Shown piece by piece: positions 22,960-35,493 of a stretch of DNA of 64,000 nt (positions are counted from its first letter, which is position 1; each line of letters begins with the position of its first letter). The notes below the pieces were generated by a model, which was given only the letters and a program-made list of their open reading frames with translations, was not told the DNA's origin and did no database searches. Made by a program: the position numbers and the translations under genes. This stretch comes from Erigeron canadensis (lineage: Eukaryota; Streptophyta; Magnoliopsida; Asterales; Asteraceae): assembly GCF_010389155.1 (NCBI RefSeq), contig NC_057768.1, positions 6,570,501 through 6,634,500 on the forward strand, given 5' to 3'.

Positions 22960-25220
22960 TTTTTTTAATGATATAATCTTAAAATTTACAACAATAATCG
23001 TTTTACCCATTTAATCTTTATTTTGATCGAAATAATCACTCAACTTTGAAACAATAGCCGTTCTAGCACATAACTTATATTCAAAGTTCAAAAGCACTTG
23101 CCTTTAGTCAAATTAATGTTCTTATCTCTTAACCTTAAATTGAACAAGGGCGGACAATAATCGATCCGTAATAACCCATAATCCCATGTGACATGTTTGA
23201 CCTAAAACCAATTTGTCAACCCCATATATTGGTTTAATTAAGTTGCACATATCACATGAGCTTATGGGTTTATGGGTTATTATAGGTCGAATATTTTGTG
23301 TTTCTGTTCTTCTTGATTCGTATTATCATGATTGGGGAATAGTTACGTGTTTATAAATACTAGGTTTAACTTTTAAAGACGGGTACACGAGTATTGTAAG
23401 GGAAAACCTAAAGGTGAGTGAACAATTTGATGAAACTATCGGGGGTGACGTGTTAGATGAAAACATAGGATCTGTGGCCCGATGTGAGCAATCGTGACTT
23501 TCTTGAGTTGAATAAGAAGTTTTATGATGAAGGCTTTGAAAGCAATTCTACAAAGCTGTAATCTTGAGGCCAATGGTGTGTCTTGGTTTCAAACCATCTT
23601 TTAGGCATGTAAGTTGGATATTGAAGTTTTATGTATTAAACAACATGTGTTAGGTGTCCGATATGTGTCTCAAGAGCATATAAAGTAGCCCTTGGGTGAA
23701 AAAACTTTGCAAATGTTAAGTCATGGGCTATGGAGACGGGAGAGTCACTAAACGAGGGTTGTTTAGATGTGAAAGGAAAGGAATCACATTCGGAATTCTA
23801 CTCCTCGGGTGTCATCTTAGTCCAGTAGTCTACTAAGGGTAAATAAATTATATCCAGAATTTCACTCAAAAAATTATATTTAGTACAGGAAGGGATAAGT
23901 AATCCGTTAGGTGCAAAGGAAACATGTTTGTAGTTGTATTCTTTCCTAAAGTATCGATTGCTGATTTTCTTGAATCTAAGGCAGTATTGAAAATGACAAA
24001 CACTTTCAAAATACTCAAGTTATTGGTTCTTGAGTTGAGTCAGCTTGGATGTATCCAAGTTGAGTTAGCTCCAACACCTCCAATTGTATGAGATAAGTTA
24101 AAGAATGAGGTTCCTTTCAACCTACATCAACACTGAAGAATAGTACCTGATATGAAGTTGAAGCGTGAAGTTCAAGGATAGAAGGCAAATTTAAGGGGTG
24201 GAAGTCAGCTGGGTTTTTGCAGTCAGCTTGGAAAACATTTTGAAGGCCACAAATATTACAAATGTTTTGACGCATCGACAACAACTCTGGAATACTACGA
24301 CTAACATAAGAGATGCTCCGAAGATACTGAGGTACACTCGAATGCTTTTGTCGGTGGTTGTCAATTTCTATGAGGTGCCAATTGTCATGATATGGTTACA
24401 TGGTCACATGGAAGGAATATGGTAGCTGCCCGGCGTTGCTATTGGCATAACAACCAGTACACCATAGGTTAGCCCGACGCGCCAACCCAGCTTTTCTTTT
24501 ATACTTTACTTGGATATGTGGGGAACACAATGTACAATGTCACTATCACGTCAGTCTTTGCATATGCATAACTAGTAATCCTTGTTTATTATTCAATAAA
24601 AAGAATTAGTTAAAACTTACGAATGTGTTCTTGAATGTCATTTTACTTTTCAGCTTTATTTATATTCTGTTAATCTTTAATTTTTGATATTGGTAAATTT
24701 AATATTGGAACTTAAGTTTGATATCTTTCTAAAAGCTATAAGAGTGTGACATAATTGTATTTACCCTTGCTACAATTTAGATACATTGTGAAACTAAGTC
24801 TTGTTAATCTTATGAGATCTAACAATTGTTTACATAGTAAAAATCATTGAAAATAGGTATATATATATATATATATATATATGATATTAATATGTACAAA
24901 ATTTGAACATAACGTATAATCTTCTAATGCACGGTATATATAACATCAAAGGGTATTTTCTTGTCTTTGAGCTTTAAAAAATACTATAAGAATTTCATTT
25001 ATCTTTAATTATCATACTAATGCTAAAACACTAACATTAAGCTAGTTGAAGTAACGCAATTTTTATTTTTAATTTAAAGAGTTACAGGTTTAATGTTTTT
25101 TTTTTTTAAAGATAGGTTGAATCACAGTGTCCTATAAATTGTTTACTTTTTCAAAAATCATCTTCTATTTATTCATATAATTAACAACGTCTATAGACGT
25201 TTTACGTTTTAATAACCTCA
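22960..25220. other. Intergenic; inverted repeat at 23153-23290
   Basis: At about 23160-23200 and 23240-23290 the words CGTAATAACCCATAA...CATGTGA and TCACATGAGC...ATGGGTTATTATAG are reverse complements with a ~60-bp loop, probably a MITE remnant. The stretch 23400-24430 has moderate GC content and short open pieces, but no motif I can name. (AT)n lies at 24858-24882. Confidence 0.4.
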
Positions 25221-25224
25221 TTCA

Positions 25225-27267
25225 TCTTATATATAATAAAAGTTGTAAGAAATGCAACCAATTTTAAAATCAAAATTTATGATGGTAATTAATGAAATAA
25301 TTATAGCTTAGTGAACTTAATAATTTGTTTTAATGAAATTAGCATTGTTTGTGTTATTATGTTTTTACTTTATTACGTAAAATTGATTTATAAATTGATG
25401 AGGGTAATTAATAATGATAGTATATATTGTTTAGTTATAGATGCTTTATTGTTATGGGTTTTGCTAAACGAAGCCTTAAAGGCTTTTGTTAAGGTGCATT
25501 AATCAGTTGTATACTTACCATAAAATTCAGGGGGTGAGTTTTTAATATGAAAATGTACACTCTTTTAATGCACGTTAAGTAAACCCCTAAGAACTACATT
25601 TAACATTTTCTATAGTTACCTATATTTTAACATCTATGTTTTTTATGCAAATTTTATTTTGCTTGAAACTTCGCGTCTCGATTTGACTGCGAGAAGTCTA
25701 ACATACGTTGTCATAACCGGGTCCGCGCTCGAGCTCTCTCGAAGTAGAAATGTCTATTTTAAATACTCAATGAGAGAGAAAACCCTATATTAATCCACCC
25801 GAAATATCTTACATGTATATATGTGAAGATAACATTACGAAGGGTTTAGAATGCAAAGGGTAAATATTTATGTGTTTATAAGTTTTGGTCATTAAATTTG
25901 TTGTCTTTGAGCTTCTGTGAGTTACAATGTATTTAATAAGTATAAGAAATAAAACATGAATGATCACTATTATCATATAAGGAATCCTTGCGATTGTAAT
26001 TTCGGAATTGTATACACATGTTTGTGTTTATTTTGGGTTTAGAGCGATTGAAGCTTGAAAATAAATCCGATGGAGCAAAAGATAAACGAATAGCAGTGAT
26101 TCATGATAGTTTTTGTCTAAAGCTGAACATAATCAATAGAAAAGGTGCATTATTATTATTGTTATGACTCTTTTCTTTTTCAGTTAATTACGTTTCAATT
26201 AGAGAGGTATAAGGATGGATATTATTATATATTAATCATTTCTTATTAACATATTTGAGAAGATATTCACCCTAAATCACAATATATATGTTTGACCTTG
26301 AGTATTTGGAAGGCTTTTTTTACTATTTCTAATGTGTTATGTCATTGTTCTAATATATTCATATTTTCAGTGGTTCATATTCAGGAAGATGGGTTTCCAA
26401 ATGTTGGTTAGCATATCCTTTGATGAAGACCTAAATGACGACTTGGTAAGTAACCTATGATAGAGAATACTTGAATAATTATTTGGTCCCAATATATGTT
26501 TACGGGCTGTTTATTTAGATTATGTATGAAAACTTGGTGAAAATACGTCTGATCTTTTATACCATTTTTCTGTATGCCACTGCACTTGTAATTGTACTGG
26601 AGCTACATTATATACAACTAATATACTTTGTATACAAATTCTTCCACCTATATTAACAATAAGTTACCTAACATCTGCCCGATGGCCTGGATAGTGGATT
26701 ACAAACAACAAAGATACAACGTGAGTCTAAAAATCATTCAAGGCGGCTATCCGTCATTGATAAACAAAGTTTGAAAGATATAAATGTAATAAGTAGAGTG
26801 TAGAAAAATGGTTGGTACCTAAATTGTAAAGTTGGTGTGTTAAATCACTATTACCATTATGGTGTAAAGGTTCAAAATTATATATTCAGTTTAAGAGAAA
26901 CTGTTATTCAATCTGCACATACAGGTATACAATTATCTCTTTAAATAGCCATATGTCAATTTGTATATGTTGAAATGTTTATATGCTGGTGGATTTGATT
27001 TTCGAATGGTTAGTGAAAGCTTCTTTTTTTTTTATAATAATAAAAGACTAAATATCGGTTGGGGTTCCTTTGTTAGGCGAGCCACGTTATTCGTCCTGAA
27101 ACATTTTATTTGTTTTCTACCGATTATTATAGTATAATTTTTTTATTTAAAAGACGATGAATAATATGGTTTTACGAAACAACTTTCATTACCTATTTAA
27201 AAAATCGAAAACAAAGTACATGCAAACAATATATTTAAACCACGACGTGCGTAGCACGGGTATCTAA
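25225..27267 (+). mobile_element. Possible ~2-kb non-autonomous Helitron with exon-like insert
   Basis: The left end reads A then TCTTATATATAATAAAAG at 25225, a typical Helitron 5' leader placed after A. The right end has the stem CGTGC-GTA-GCACG (27246-27258) followed by GGTATCTAA (CTRR-type, 27264-27267). The base after it is G, not the expected T, so the end may be eroded or mis-set. Inside, 26372-26445 looks like a captured exon: a TTTTCAG acceptor, about 25 open codons and a GTAAGT donor. No Rep/helicase motif is visible. Confidence 0.42.
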
Positions 27268-27340
27268 GCCCTCGTATAAATAATTATTTACATACAAGAT
27301 TCAAAACCTTAATTTATTTCTACCGATCATAATTAATTAT

Positions 27341-27455
27341 CAACAACAACAACAGGACCTAATCCCTGTGCGGGGTATGGGGGAGGTAAGCTGTAGACAG
27401 TCTTACCTCTACACAAAGGTAGAGAGACTGCTTCCATAGAGACCTCCGGCCACAC
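27341..27455 (-). mobile_element. 5'-truncated TS-like SINE with perfect 18-bp target-site duplication
   Basis: On the minus strand it reads CCGGAGGTCTCTATGG...GGTAGAG, GTAAGACTG..., CTTACCTCCCCCATACCCC and ends in (TTG)n (plus-strand CAACAACAACAACA at 27341). The direct repeat CCGATCATAATTAATTAT flanks it exactly at 27323-27340 and 27456-27473. The tRNA-like head with A and B boxes is absent, so this is a truncated copy or a headless family. The short minus-strand frame through it is incidental. Confidence 0.88.
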
Positions 27456-28142
27456 CCGATCATAATTAATTATGTTGCTACTTATCCTTTTTATATTATG
27501 AAAACTGATATGACATGAGCTAGCGTTTTTGGTCTTTTCGCATCCAATTTTAAATGGCTGCATAATGCGTGAAAGATTCATGTTATACCTTACAAGTGGC
27601 GATTATGACGAATTTCAAAGTCCCAAGCCATCTATATTAATATGCCTAAAATTAAGGCGCAATTTTAGGATTGTTGAAACCTACGTTCCTTAAAATATGT
27701 ATTGATCTTCATTTTCACCACCATGCAAATACTATACGCCTTTTTGTACAACAAATACGACATTTCCATAACAAATCTGACATTCCTTTCGATAAGCTTT
27801 CAATTTTAACTCTATATTAACCAATCGATTCGTTATTAAGGGTATAAGATAGTTGTAACAATATATATTCGGTGCCTTTTTTTTTCTTCCAATTCTCCTA
27901 GGCCCTTCCATATAACCCCTCATATTCTTATGCTATCTTTCACTATTTCTTCCCACTTCAGTTATTTTATCTCCTAAAACACCCAAATAACACTCATCTT
28001 TATAACCTCATATTCTTCACATATTCTTTCACTACTTTATTAATTCATTTTTTTAATAACAAAAATAAATAAACACATTCATTGTTAATAAAACATAGCA
28101 CAATAAAAAAAAAACAAATAAATTAAAAAAAAAAAAAAAAAG

Positions 28143-28288
28143 TATTGTAACATCTGCAATTTTGACCCGTTTGACTTTATAAGTAATTTGACTAACGAAT
28201 TTAATAAATGACATAATTAAATTCATTTTTGAGACTTATTGAAGTTAGGGTCAGAAGGATGGTCGTTGAACTCACAAAAGATACTTAA
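28143..28288 (+). mobile_element. Possible 5' stub of a TGTAACA-type LTR
   Basis: After an A-run, TGTAACATCTGCAATTTTGACC at 28146 resembles the LTR starts seen at 10336 (minus strand) and 51204. The similarity ends within about 140 bp, where the copia-type ORF region begins. Only a stub can be proposed. Confidence 0.3.
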
Positions 28289-28654
28289 TCAAGAGTGGAC
28301 AAAGCTATTGAAAATGTTCAGAAATCCATCTCCTCTCTTGATGAAATTGTTAAGAGCCAGTCCAAACAGCTTGAAGAAATCCTGAACCTTCTAAAGAAAG
28401 AAACAGGTGTTGCTCCTCCTCCTCCTTCGTTCACTGAAGAAGATCGAAAGAAGCTCAATGAAATCATTAACAAGGAGGTACTCAACCTGAACTCTAATTT
28501 CAGATTAAGGTCTCAGTTTGCCACTCTATCTAAAGGGATTTCTGATTGCTTGTGACAAAGTTGGGAACCTCTGAAAAATATGCAAATGGCCATTAATGAA
28601 TATGCTAAAATGCCATCAGAGGTCTCCCCAAAGGGGGAAAAGTGCCAATTGGCT
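28289..28654 (+). pseudogene. Broken 5' part of a coiled-coil ORF of a copia-type element
   Basis: The frame is open from 28289 and reads a heptad-rich helix (many Leu, Ile, Lys and Glu) through about residue 35, then a short proline run and more charged helix. It is cut by an in-frame TGA at 28553-28555, continues in the same frame for about 40 codons, then needs a one-step frame change near 28640 to enter the downstream 317-codon frame. There is no ATG at the left edge, so the true start is missing or lies further upstream. It is one decayed gene together with the next entry. Confidence 0.6.
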
Positions 28655-29595
28655 TGTTGTCCAGCACTCAAGAAATGATTAAAGCCACAAAGAAAGTTGT
28701 TGCTGAGAAACAAGCTGGTGCTTCAGTTCAGGGGAAACAACAAAAATCTGAAACACAAGTTTCTGAACCTACAAGAAAGGATAATGGAAAAGCCCTAGTT
28801 GTTGAAGAACCCAAGCCTAAAGGTTCAAAGGATTCTTGGCTGGTTGGTGGTGAAAATGTGGATGAGTATGGTTGTCCAATTCATGATAAAGCAGCAGATG
28901 AAAAGAAACTCCTTAAACTTCAGAAAAGGGTTTCTAATCAATTTATGGCTTGGAGAGAAAACAAGGAAAGACAAAGGGCACAACATCTATCAATAGGGAC
29001 CTTTGATCATATTGATGTTGCAGCTCTTGGTCTTTTATTGGAAAGATATCAGAAAATTAAGGAAGATCCAAGAGTGCAGAAGGCCATAACTAATATGGCT
29101 GATTATGAATATGGGAAAATGTATTCACCTTTGGAACAGAAGCTAGAAAGTCTCACATTCAAGTTGTCTATTGAGGACTTTGTGAAAAATAGACAAAGTG
29201 AGATGGAAATAAAGAAGAAGGCCATTCTAGCTAAAGTTGCCAAAGTTAAAAGACAACTAACAAGGCCACCACCCAAGTCAAAAGTGACTGGACCTAGATC
29301 AACAAGGAAACATGCTCGTGATGCTGATCTATCTACCTTCAAACCAATTTCAGATGATGCTGCAGAATTACAAAGAAAACATGAAGAAGATCAATATGAG
29401 CATTATCTGAAGCATCGATCTCATTCTGCCAAGATTCTTGATGTTAAAATAACTAAGGAGGATGGATTGAAGCTGTTTGATTCGATTGTGAAAAGAGAAG
29501 GTAGAGCAGCTGAAGAGTACAAGCAGGTTTCAGTTCATGAGTTTGGGTGGACTGAGCATAAGGAAATGATTAGCATTCTGAAGTCGAAACCATAG
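28642..29595 (+). CDS. 317-aa coiled-coil/basic ORF of a copia-type element (additional 3' ORF)
   Basis: This is the longest open frame in the window, uninterrupted for 317 codons. It is strongly hydrophilic. There is a Lys/Gln/Glu-rich start (residues 1-60), a YGCPIH motif near residue 77, long amphipathic helices (about 85-190), a basic hinge with PPPKSK and RSTRKHAR (about 210-230) and a helical acidic/basic C-terminus. I see no zinc knuckle, protease DTG, RT YVDD or integrase motif, no signal peptide and no membrane segment. It continues a broken upstream frame and lies about 440 bp before an LTR of copia type with a purine-rich AAATAGGGGGAAT tract between. That position suits the extra ORF that Sirevirus-like copia elements carry between pol and the 3' LTR. 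The family is not recognised by sequence; function is unknown. The ATG at 28642 is only the first Met in this frame. Confidence 0.6.
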   Translation: MPIGLLSSTQEMIKATKKVVAEKQAGASVQGKQQKSETQVSEPTRKDNGKALVVEEPKPKGSKDSWLVGGENVDEYGCPIHDKAADEKKLLKLQKRVSNQFMAWRENKERQRAQHLSIGTFDHIDVAALGLLLERYQKIKEDPRVQKAITNMADYEYGKMYSPLEQKLESLTFKLSIEDFVKNRQSEMEIKKKAILAKVAKVKRQLTRPPPKSKVTGPRSTRKHARDADLSTFKPISDDAAELQRKHEEDQYEHYLKHRSHSAKILDVKITKEDGLKLFDSIVKREGRAAEEYKQVSVHEFGWTEHKEMISILKSKP

Positions 29596-30032
29596 TCTCA
29601 TCAAATTGGTGCATGGATGCAAATAATTCAACAAAAGATGAAGACTAAGGTGGATATGGAAGAAAGATTGTTTGGGAAAAAGAGAGATTCATCACTGAAA
29701 AAGGAAGGCTACTGAAGGTCCTTTAGGCTCGAGGCCATCAAAGTAGATTCCTCTTTCAGTTTATCATGTACTCTTAAATATTTTCAATTTCTACTCTTGT
29801 AACAAACATTTCAGTTCATTATTGTATATATGTTGCAAGTTGTAACTAACAAGTAGATGATAGGTTTAAGTTAGAAAACTCAAAAGAAAAATTCTAAGCC
29901 ATCAATGATCTATAAGATGTCCTTAGAAAATTTTTATAACTTAAACAAAACTTACATTTTCAGACTTACAAACATGTATAGATAGAAGTCTGAGATGCAT
30001 GCACTATTTCAAGACAAATAGGGGGAATTTCT

Positions 30033-30922
30033 TGGGTTGAAAATCGACCAAGTATAATTTGTCCTAAAAATAGTTGAAGCTTAGTGAAAATACTTGTACG
30101 GGATTTTGAATCATTTCAGAATACTTCACTGAAGCTTCACTTCAGTTCAAATCGGCATAAACTGAAAGCATTCATCTGAAATCAAAGACTAAAGACTGAA
30201 GAAAGTGAATCTTCTCAAAAGCAGAACCCAGAGAAGATTCTACCTGATCGAAGACCGAAACATCTCGGTGTAAAAAGTGCTTACAAAACTTTTATACTAA
30301 TTACGAGGAAACCATTTTCACTTTACCAACCTTTACCCGGATAATTACATTGTCTCTGGTAAAGTACATGGTTAAGTAAAAGGTTGGGAATAAAGTGTGA
30401 AATGTCACATCAAATGACTTTCACAATTAACCTTAAAATATACATATTGAGGAATAAATTTGAATTCTTTCAATATTCCCAATTGTGTATTGTATAGTCT
30501 AGTCCACATAATCATGGACTTTGCCCATAAATACAAGCTGGTTTCTCACAATTTGCAAAGTTCTAAAAACTTTAACATTGGAACTTATGAGATATAGTTT
30601 AAGTAATTCTTAAAAATATTTCCAAGTTATTTAAATCACTTGTATTTCAAGGTTGTTTAGATACTTCACCAAGATGATTATCTTTGTTCCGCAACAACCT
30701 TTGTATTTTGTTTATATCAATAAATAAAATACATTGAAAAATACATCGTGTCTCAACGTCACATACTTGACTTATACGTATTATTTATATAGTTTCAGCA
30801 CTTTAGTTTCTTGCAATTTACTTTTAATTATTTACTTTATTGTTAAATCCATATCTGAATCATCATTCTGAACTGGTCTCATTTCAGGTCAGAATTGCTT
30901 GCCAATCAAGTTTACCATTACA
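30033..30922 (+). mobile_element. 3' LTR of the copia-type element
   Basis: It follows the purine tract AAATAGGGGGAAT (30019-30031) and starts near TGGGTTGAAAATCG. It contains a TATA-like CATAAATAC (30528-30538) and a hairpin GGTTGTT...AACAACC (30651-30699), followed by several AATAAA signals (30719-30728). It ends near CCATTACA (about 30922). The hairpin and poly(A) block match the reverse LTR at 16.1-17.0 kb. End positions are estimates, and no 5' LTR is seen. Confidence 0.6.
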
Positions 30923-30929
30923 TTTGGGA

Positions 30930-32170
30930 CTTACATAAAAAAAATTTAACATATACTTTGTTATTTTTGGTTTTTTTAGCTTTCGTAACTTTTTGGTTTT
31001 TTAACATTGTTTTACATATATTTTTTTGATATCTGGGCTTCTTTTGATAGTTTTAATTATCTATACTTTCGGAAGTAAACATTATTATGATAACATGGTT
31101 GTGATAGTGTCAATAAAGAAAAAAACGATCTAGTTCTTATTTCTTTTCTTTTATTATTTCTTCTTTAACGGCAAATGGACCACCTAGTTGTTATTACTGC
31201 TAATAACATATATACATGATACACCGTAATTGCTATTTTCTTTTATTATTTCTTCTTCCATGTCTCTACCCTTGAAACAGATATGGCACCTTAGACTTAT
31301 CAATGTGTTATATAATAACATTTATTATATATTGTTCGTACATCAGCTGGTTGAAGAAAACAATTACCACATAAGTTTAAAATTGTCAAGAAATTATATT
31401 TATATCAAGAGGGAGAATGTTAAGGGACGAGGGAAACATGGAAGAAAACTGTGTGTGGAATATACGACACAAACAAATTTGACCTTAAATGGATAATGAC
31501 ACTGATTAAAGTGACACATTTACACATAACATTACTTTATTAAACCATACATGTGTTATTCTAATTTTATTTCATAATAATCTAGCTAGCGTGTAGACTC
31601 CTAGCTAGGGCACCCTTTAATATTAAGTGGTGATCGATTGGTATAGCAAGTATATATTAGTATCTTGTATCCATTAACAAAAAGGACATATGTAGCTTAT
31701 TAATATATAATTATTAGTAACCTAAAAAGCCATTAGCCACCCTTGAGTCATGCATCTACTTTCCAAGAAAATGTTCAACTACTTTGAAATATAAAAAATT
31801 TATATCTATATTTATATTTATATATTATGAATTATATTGCGTCATGAATAGTTTTCCTACAAGTTATGTTTTGACTTACATTTAATTTTACCGATTGGAT
31901 CTTACAACTTTCTTTTAATAGTAATTTTTTTTTATAATACATCCATTACTCTCAAATATGTTTTTTTTTTCACCTATGAAGTTACATTATTATTATGGAC
32001 AATTGCCTTTATCAAATGGGTTATCGACAAGTGATATACTCTTTATAATTACAATTTACATTATTTATGTGTTTCCAAACCATTTATTTACCAAATGAGG
32101 ACTTAGCTTCCATTGTCTCTTGGCCTGATCATTTGACAATGGACGCACCACAAAAGAGCATACTGTGATA
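30930..32170. other. AT-rich intergenic DNA
   Basis: T-rich spacer. An 88-codon open frame at 31230-31496 has no recognisable motif and AT-driven composition, so it is not called. Confidence 0.45.
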
Positions 32171-32172
32171 AC

Positions 32173-32262
32173 GTCATTCAAACGACTCTTTGGGCTTATT
32201 GGAAAGACCGAAACAAGGCATGCTTTTACAACATTACTCTTAACACCGAAGAACATGTTTGA
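32173..32262 (+). pseudogene. Possible LINE (non-LTR retrotransposon) C-terminal fragment
   Basis: Thirty codons from 32173 read TTLWAYWKDRNKACF, close to the motif of the form LWxIWKxRNxxxF found near the C-terminal end of plant L1-type reverse transcriptase polyproteins. A TGA follows at 32260. No RT core is visible upstream (the plus strand before 32150 is AT-rich). It is a short scrap and the call rests on one motif. Confidence 0.35.
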
Positions 32263-32264
32263 CG

Positions 32265-35200
32265 AAATCATGATACTGTCTAAAATTGGGTTTTTAGTAG
32301 AAGTGGAAAATTTAGGTTTAATATATAAAAATCTTCTAAAGTTGAAAGCAACTTTTTAAATAAAGTTTAAAGAATCTTGATCATTAGATCATAATCAAAA
32401 GTCAACATACAAAAATAACTTTTGAATCTTTAAATTCAAATGTCAAAATTTTTTAACTTTAACTATAAAGTTACTCTCAACTTTAGAGGATGTCAATCCA
32501 AATTTAATTGGTTTAATTGACGTCTTAATCCCATGACATGTTAAATTCGGGTTTAATTTTGTTTTAATGTTGTCATAGATCATATCTAACATCTTGCTAC
32601 ACTTTTAATCAAACAATGCCGTTCCTATAATAAATATATGAGAGATTAAAAAAAAAAACATAATCCAATTTGCTTTTGGCATATGTATTATTTATTTTCT
32701 TAGAGTGAGTCGTTACTTTTGACATATATATTTCAATCAATTTTATGTGATATAGCTTTAAACTTATGGTTAACCCACACCAATCATTTTTGTTTCTTTT
32801 TATGACATGCTAATGCATAGTATTGTTAACACACAAAACATTAGGGGTACGACTAGAATCTCAGAATATATAAAAGATTTGACAACTATAAAAGTAAAAA
32901 GGCATGTTTAATTAGTTATATACTCCGTATAAGGGTATTAATCAATGCAATAATTTTGATTAGCCAGAAACTAATGTGTTTAGATCCAATCACCATTTAA
33001 ATTACATATGTTTAAGAACAGAATCATTGAGTTGGAAAACTGGAAACAAGAGTGAGGTCTGTCGGTATAAAGATGACACCCATATAATAATCCTTAATCA
33101 TAGTGTGGAGCACATTAATTAAGTTAAAACAACGTTAATTAGTCTCTTAAACAACGCAAAAGCATATGTACTATAGAATCCTTTCCACACCATGCGCATC
33201 TTTTTTCAAAGCAATCTTTTCTTTTTCGCAACATTTTAAAAACATTTGCACACAAAACGCAGCGTGGATCACTACAGTCCAAGCATCTTGATACAACTTT
33301 TAGTTGATTTTTTTATTGCCTAAACACCCATTAAACCATTAACCAAGGTTCATATTCAAACTATAATCACAAGCCAGCCTATAAGAATCTCTCTCACACA
33401 CACACTAGTCGATCTCATCCTTATCCTTAATTACCACCTTTGTCGTTAACTTAATCAAAGTTATAGCATTGTAAATTACTCTAGTAACTTAAGCAATCCC
33501 CTAGTCTTATCCTTCTTGCTTAAGATAGCATTATACTGTATTAAATTGGCAACAAAGTTTTCTATAATGTTCTACCACCTAGGGAGTGTAGAAAGTCTAG
33601 TTATAGCATATATTGTCATGAATCTATAAGTCTATGGATTGGATTAGTTTGTGGGGAGTTAATAAAACTTAAAAGTTGACCATAACATATATACTTGCCA
33701 ATGAGAGAATAGTCCATTTGGTAAAATCTTATGGCTCTTGAAGAGAAATTCAGTGTTCAATGACTTGCATTAAGTGCATTTAGAAATATTTGAGATAATT
33801 TAAAAGTAAGAGTAAAAAAAATAGAAATAAAAACATAACTAGCCCTTCACATGGTAAATGATCAATCAACGGTCAAAAGGCATTTCTGACAAGTAGTTTG
33901 GTTTTTGTCATCCCATCCGTACAATCAATTTGTCGACATTTACTTAACGTTATAGCAAACTTTAATTTCTCATACAAAGCGTATTGTACATAAGTTTGAT
34001 TCTGTTTTATGTGTTAGTGAAATATCTAGAAACTAAAAAACACACGATACCAGCTTTATGATCTGATTGGCGAAAGAGTTTAGAAAAGGAAACTTACATA
34101 AACTGAAATGGTCTTGTTTGCAATGAAGATATTTTAATGGGAGCATGAAATGTTTGACTTGGACATTGCTATGAAATGAATATAGTGTGTGTGATGTGTG
34201 TGCCCCCCTAATAAACTAAAAACTTACACATCACTCAAGCTAGTTACCTATATTATCATAACTTCATGAAAAGAAGGTAACAACTTTAGTCAATGTCAAA
34301 CATTTTCCACCATTATAAATCAAACTAATTTCATCAGATAAGCTTTACTAATTTAAGAAAGGTTATGATATGTTGCGCCACTTTGTAAACATATTTCATA
34401 CTGATGTAAATTGCTCATGCATGCATTTGCTGTTTTGCCTCAAAATATATGTAACAATTCCTATACGTAAACTAAGGTAGGAACCCAAAAGAAGAGAGTG
34501 AGAGAAGCATATATTCATTAAGGAATTGGCTCAAGGTTAGAAAAACTTACACCCATACATGTATCAAGATAAGGTTTAGGAACATGGCAGCAGGATAATA
34601 CTGATTTCAAAGCCGCAAACGTGTTCAACTATCCCATCTATAAACTCTATAAATGTAGTACAAGTTAAAGAAATTTTTACTTTAGTCACTCTCACCTAAA
34701 AGTTACTTGCTTTTTATAACATAACAGATAAATCAATAAAATCCAAACTTTAAAAAGAAATAATATGTGATGCACAAAACACCTTTCAGAGCTTTATCTC
34801 ATTCTATGTGTTAAATTCATGGCAATATATTATCAAAGGGAGGTGATATTCATAACACTACTTTTGATTGGCATACCACAATGTACAACTTTTATAGTTG
34901 ACTGTACAAACCGATAATACGCAGTTGTGATAAATTTATCAAAAAGTGCTGAAAAATATCACTTCGCATTATCAAATGCATAAATTCTTTTTCTTTTAAG
35001 TCCTATAAAATCAAAAGAAGAACTCTTAACAGCCTCAACAGTCTCCCGCCACCGTCAAAATACTACCGTCACCAGAAATGTTGCTGTTGCTTTTATAATC
35101 AAACAGTGGGACTACAACCATCATCCTACCTTCCCCTTCCACCAGTCATCTCCACCATCTCTACCAATTTTAATGGACATATTTACCCCTCACATGATGG

Positions 35201-35490
35201 CACATGACCTCATTAACAATCCCAAAGTAACGATTGACTGATTCTTTATTTTTGGACTGAGGTTGCCACTAAGCTAGATAATGTACCAAAATCGTCACTT
35301 TCCATAATCGTAGACTATTCTTGCCAAAGGGTTCATAACACAGACACCAAAAATGCATTTCTTTCTAAATATAATAAAATTATTATAAGCTTCAATATGA
35401 TTAAATTTATATATAAAGGAAAAAAATTCACATAAAACGAGTCACTATAATACAAGTTACTTAAAGGTGGTATATAAATTTCTACTAAAC
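32265..35490. other. AT-rich intergenic DNA
   Basis: No gene, RNA or element with definable ends was seen across this 3.2-kb stretch. It contains a short CCACCATC-rich patch near 35040-35170. Confidence 0.45.
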
Positions 35491-35493
35491 AGA

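Noticed and set aside
23400..24430. Possible retroelement coding remnant
   Set aside because: Short open pieces only; no gag, protease, RT or integrase motif could be found in any frame.
31230..31496. 88-codon open frame
   Set aside because: AT-driven composition and no motif; stands alone in spacer.
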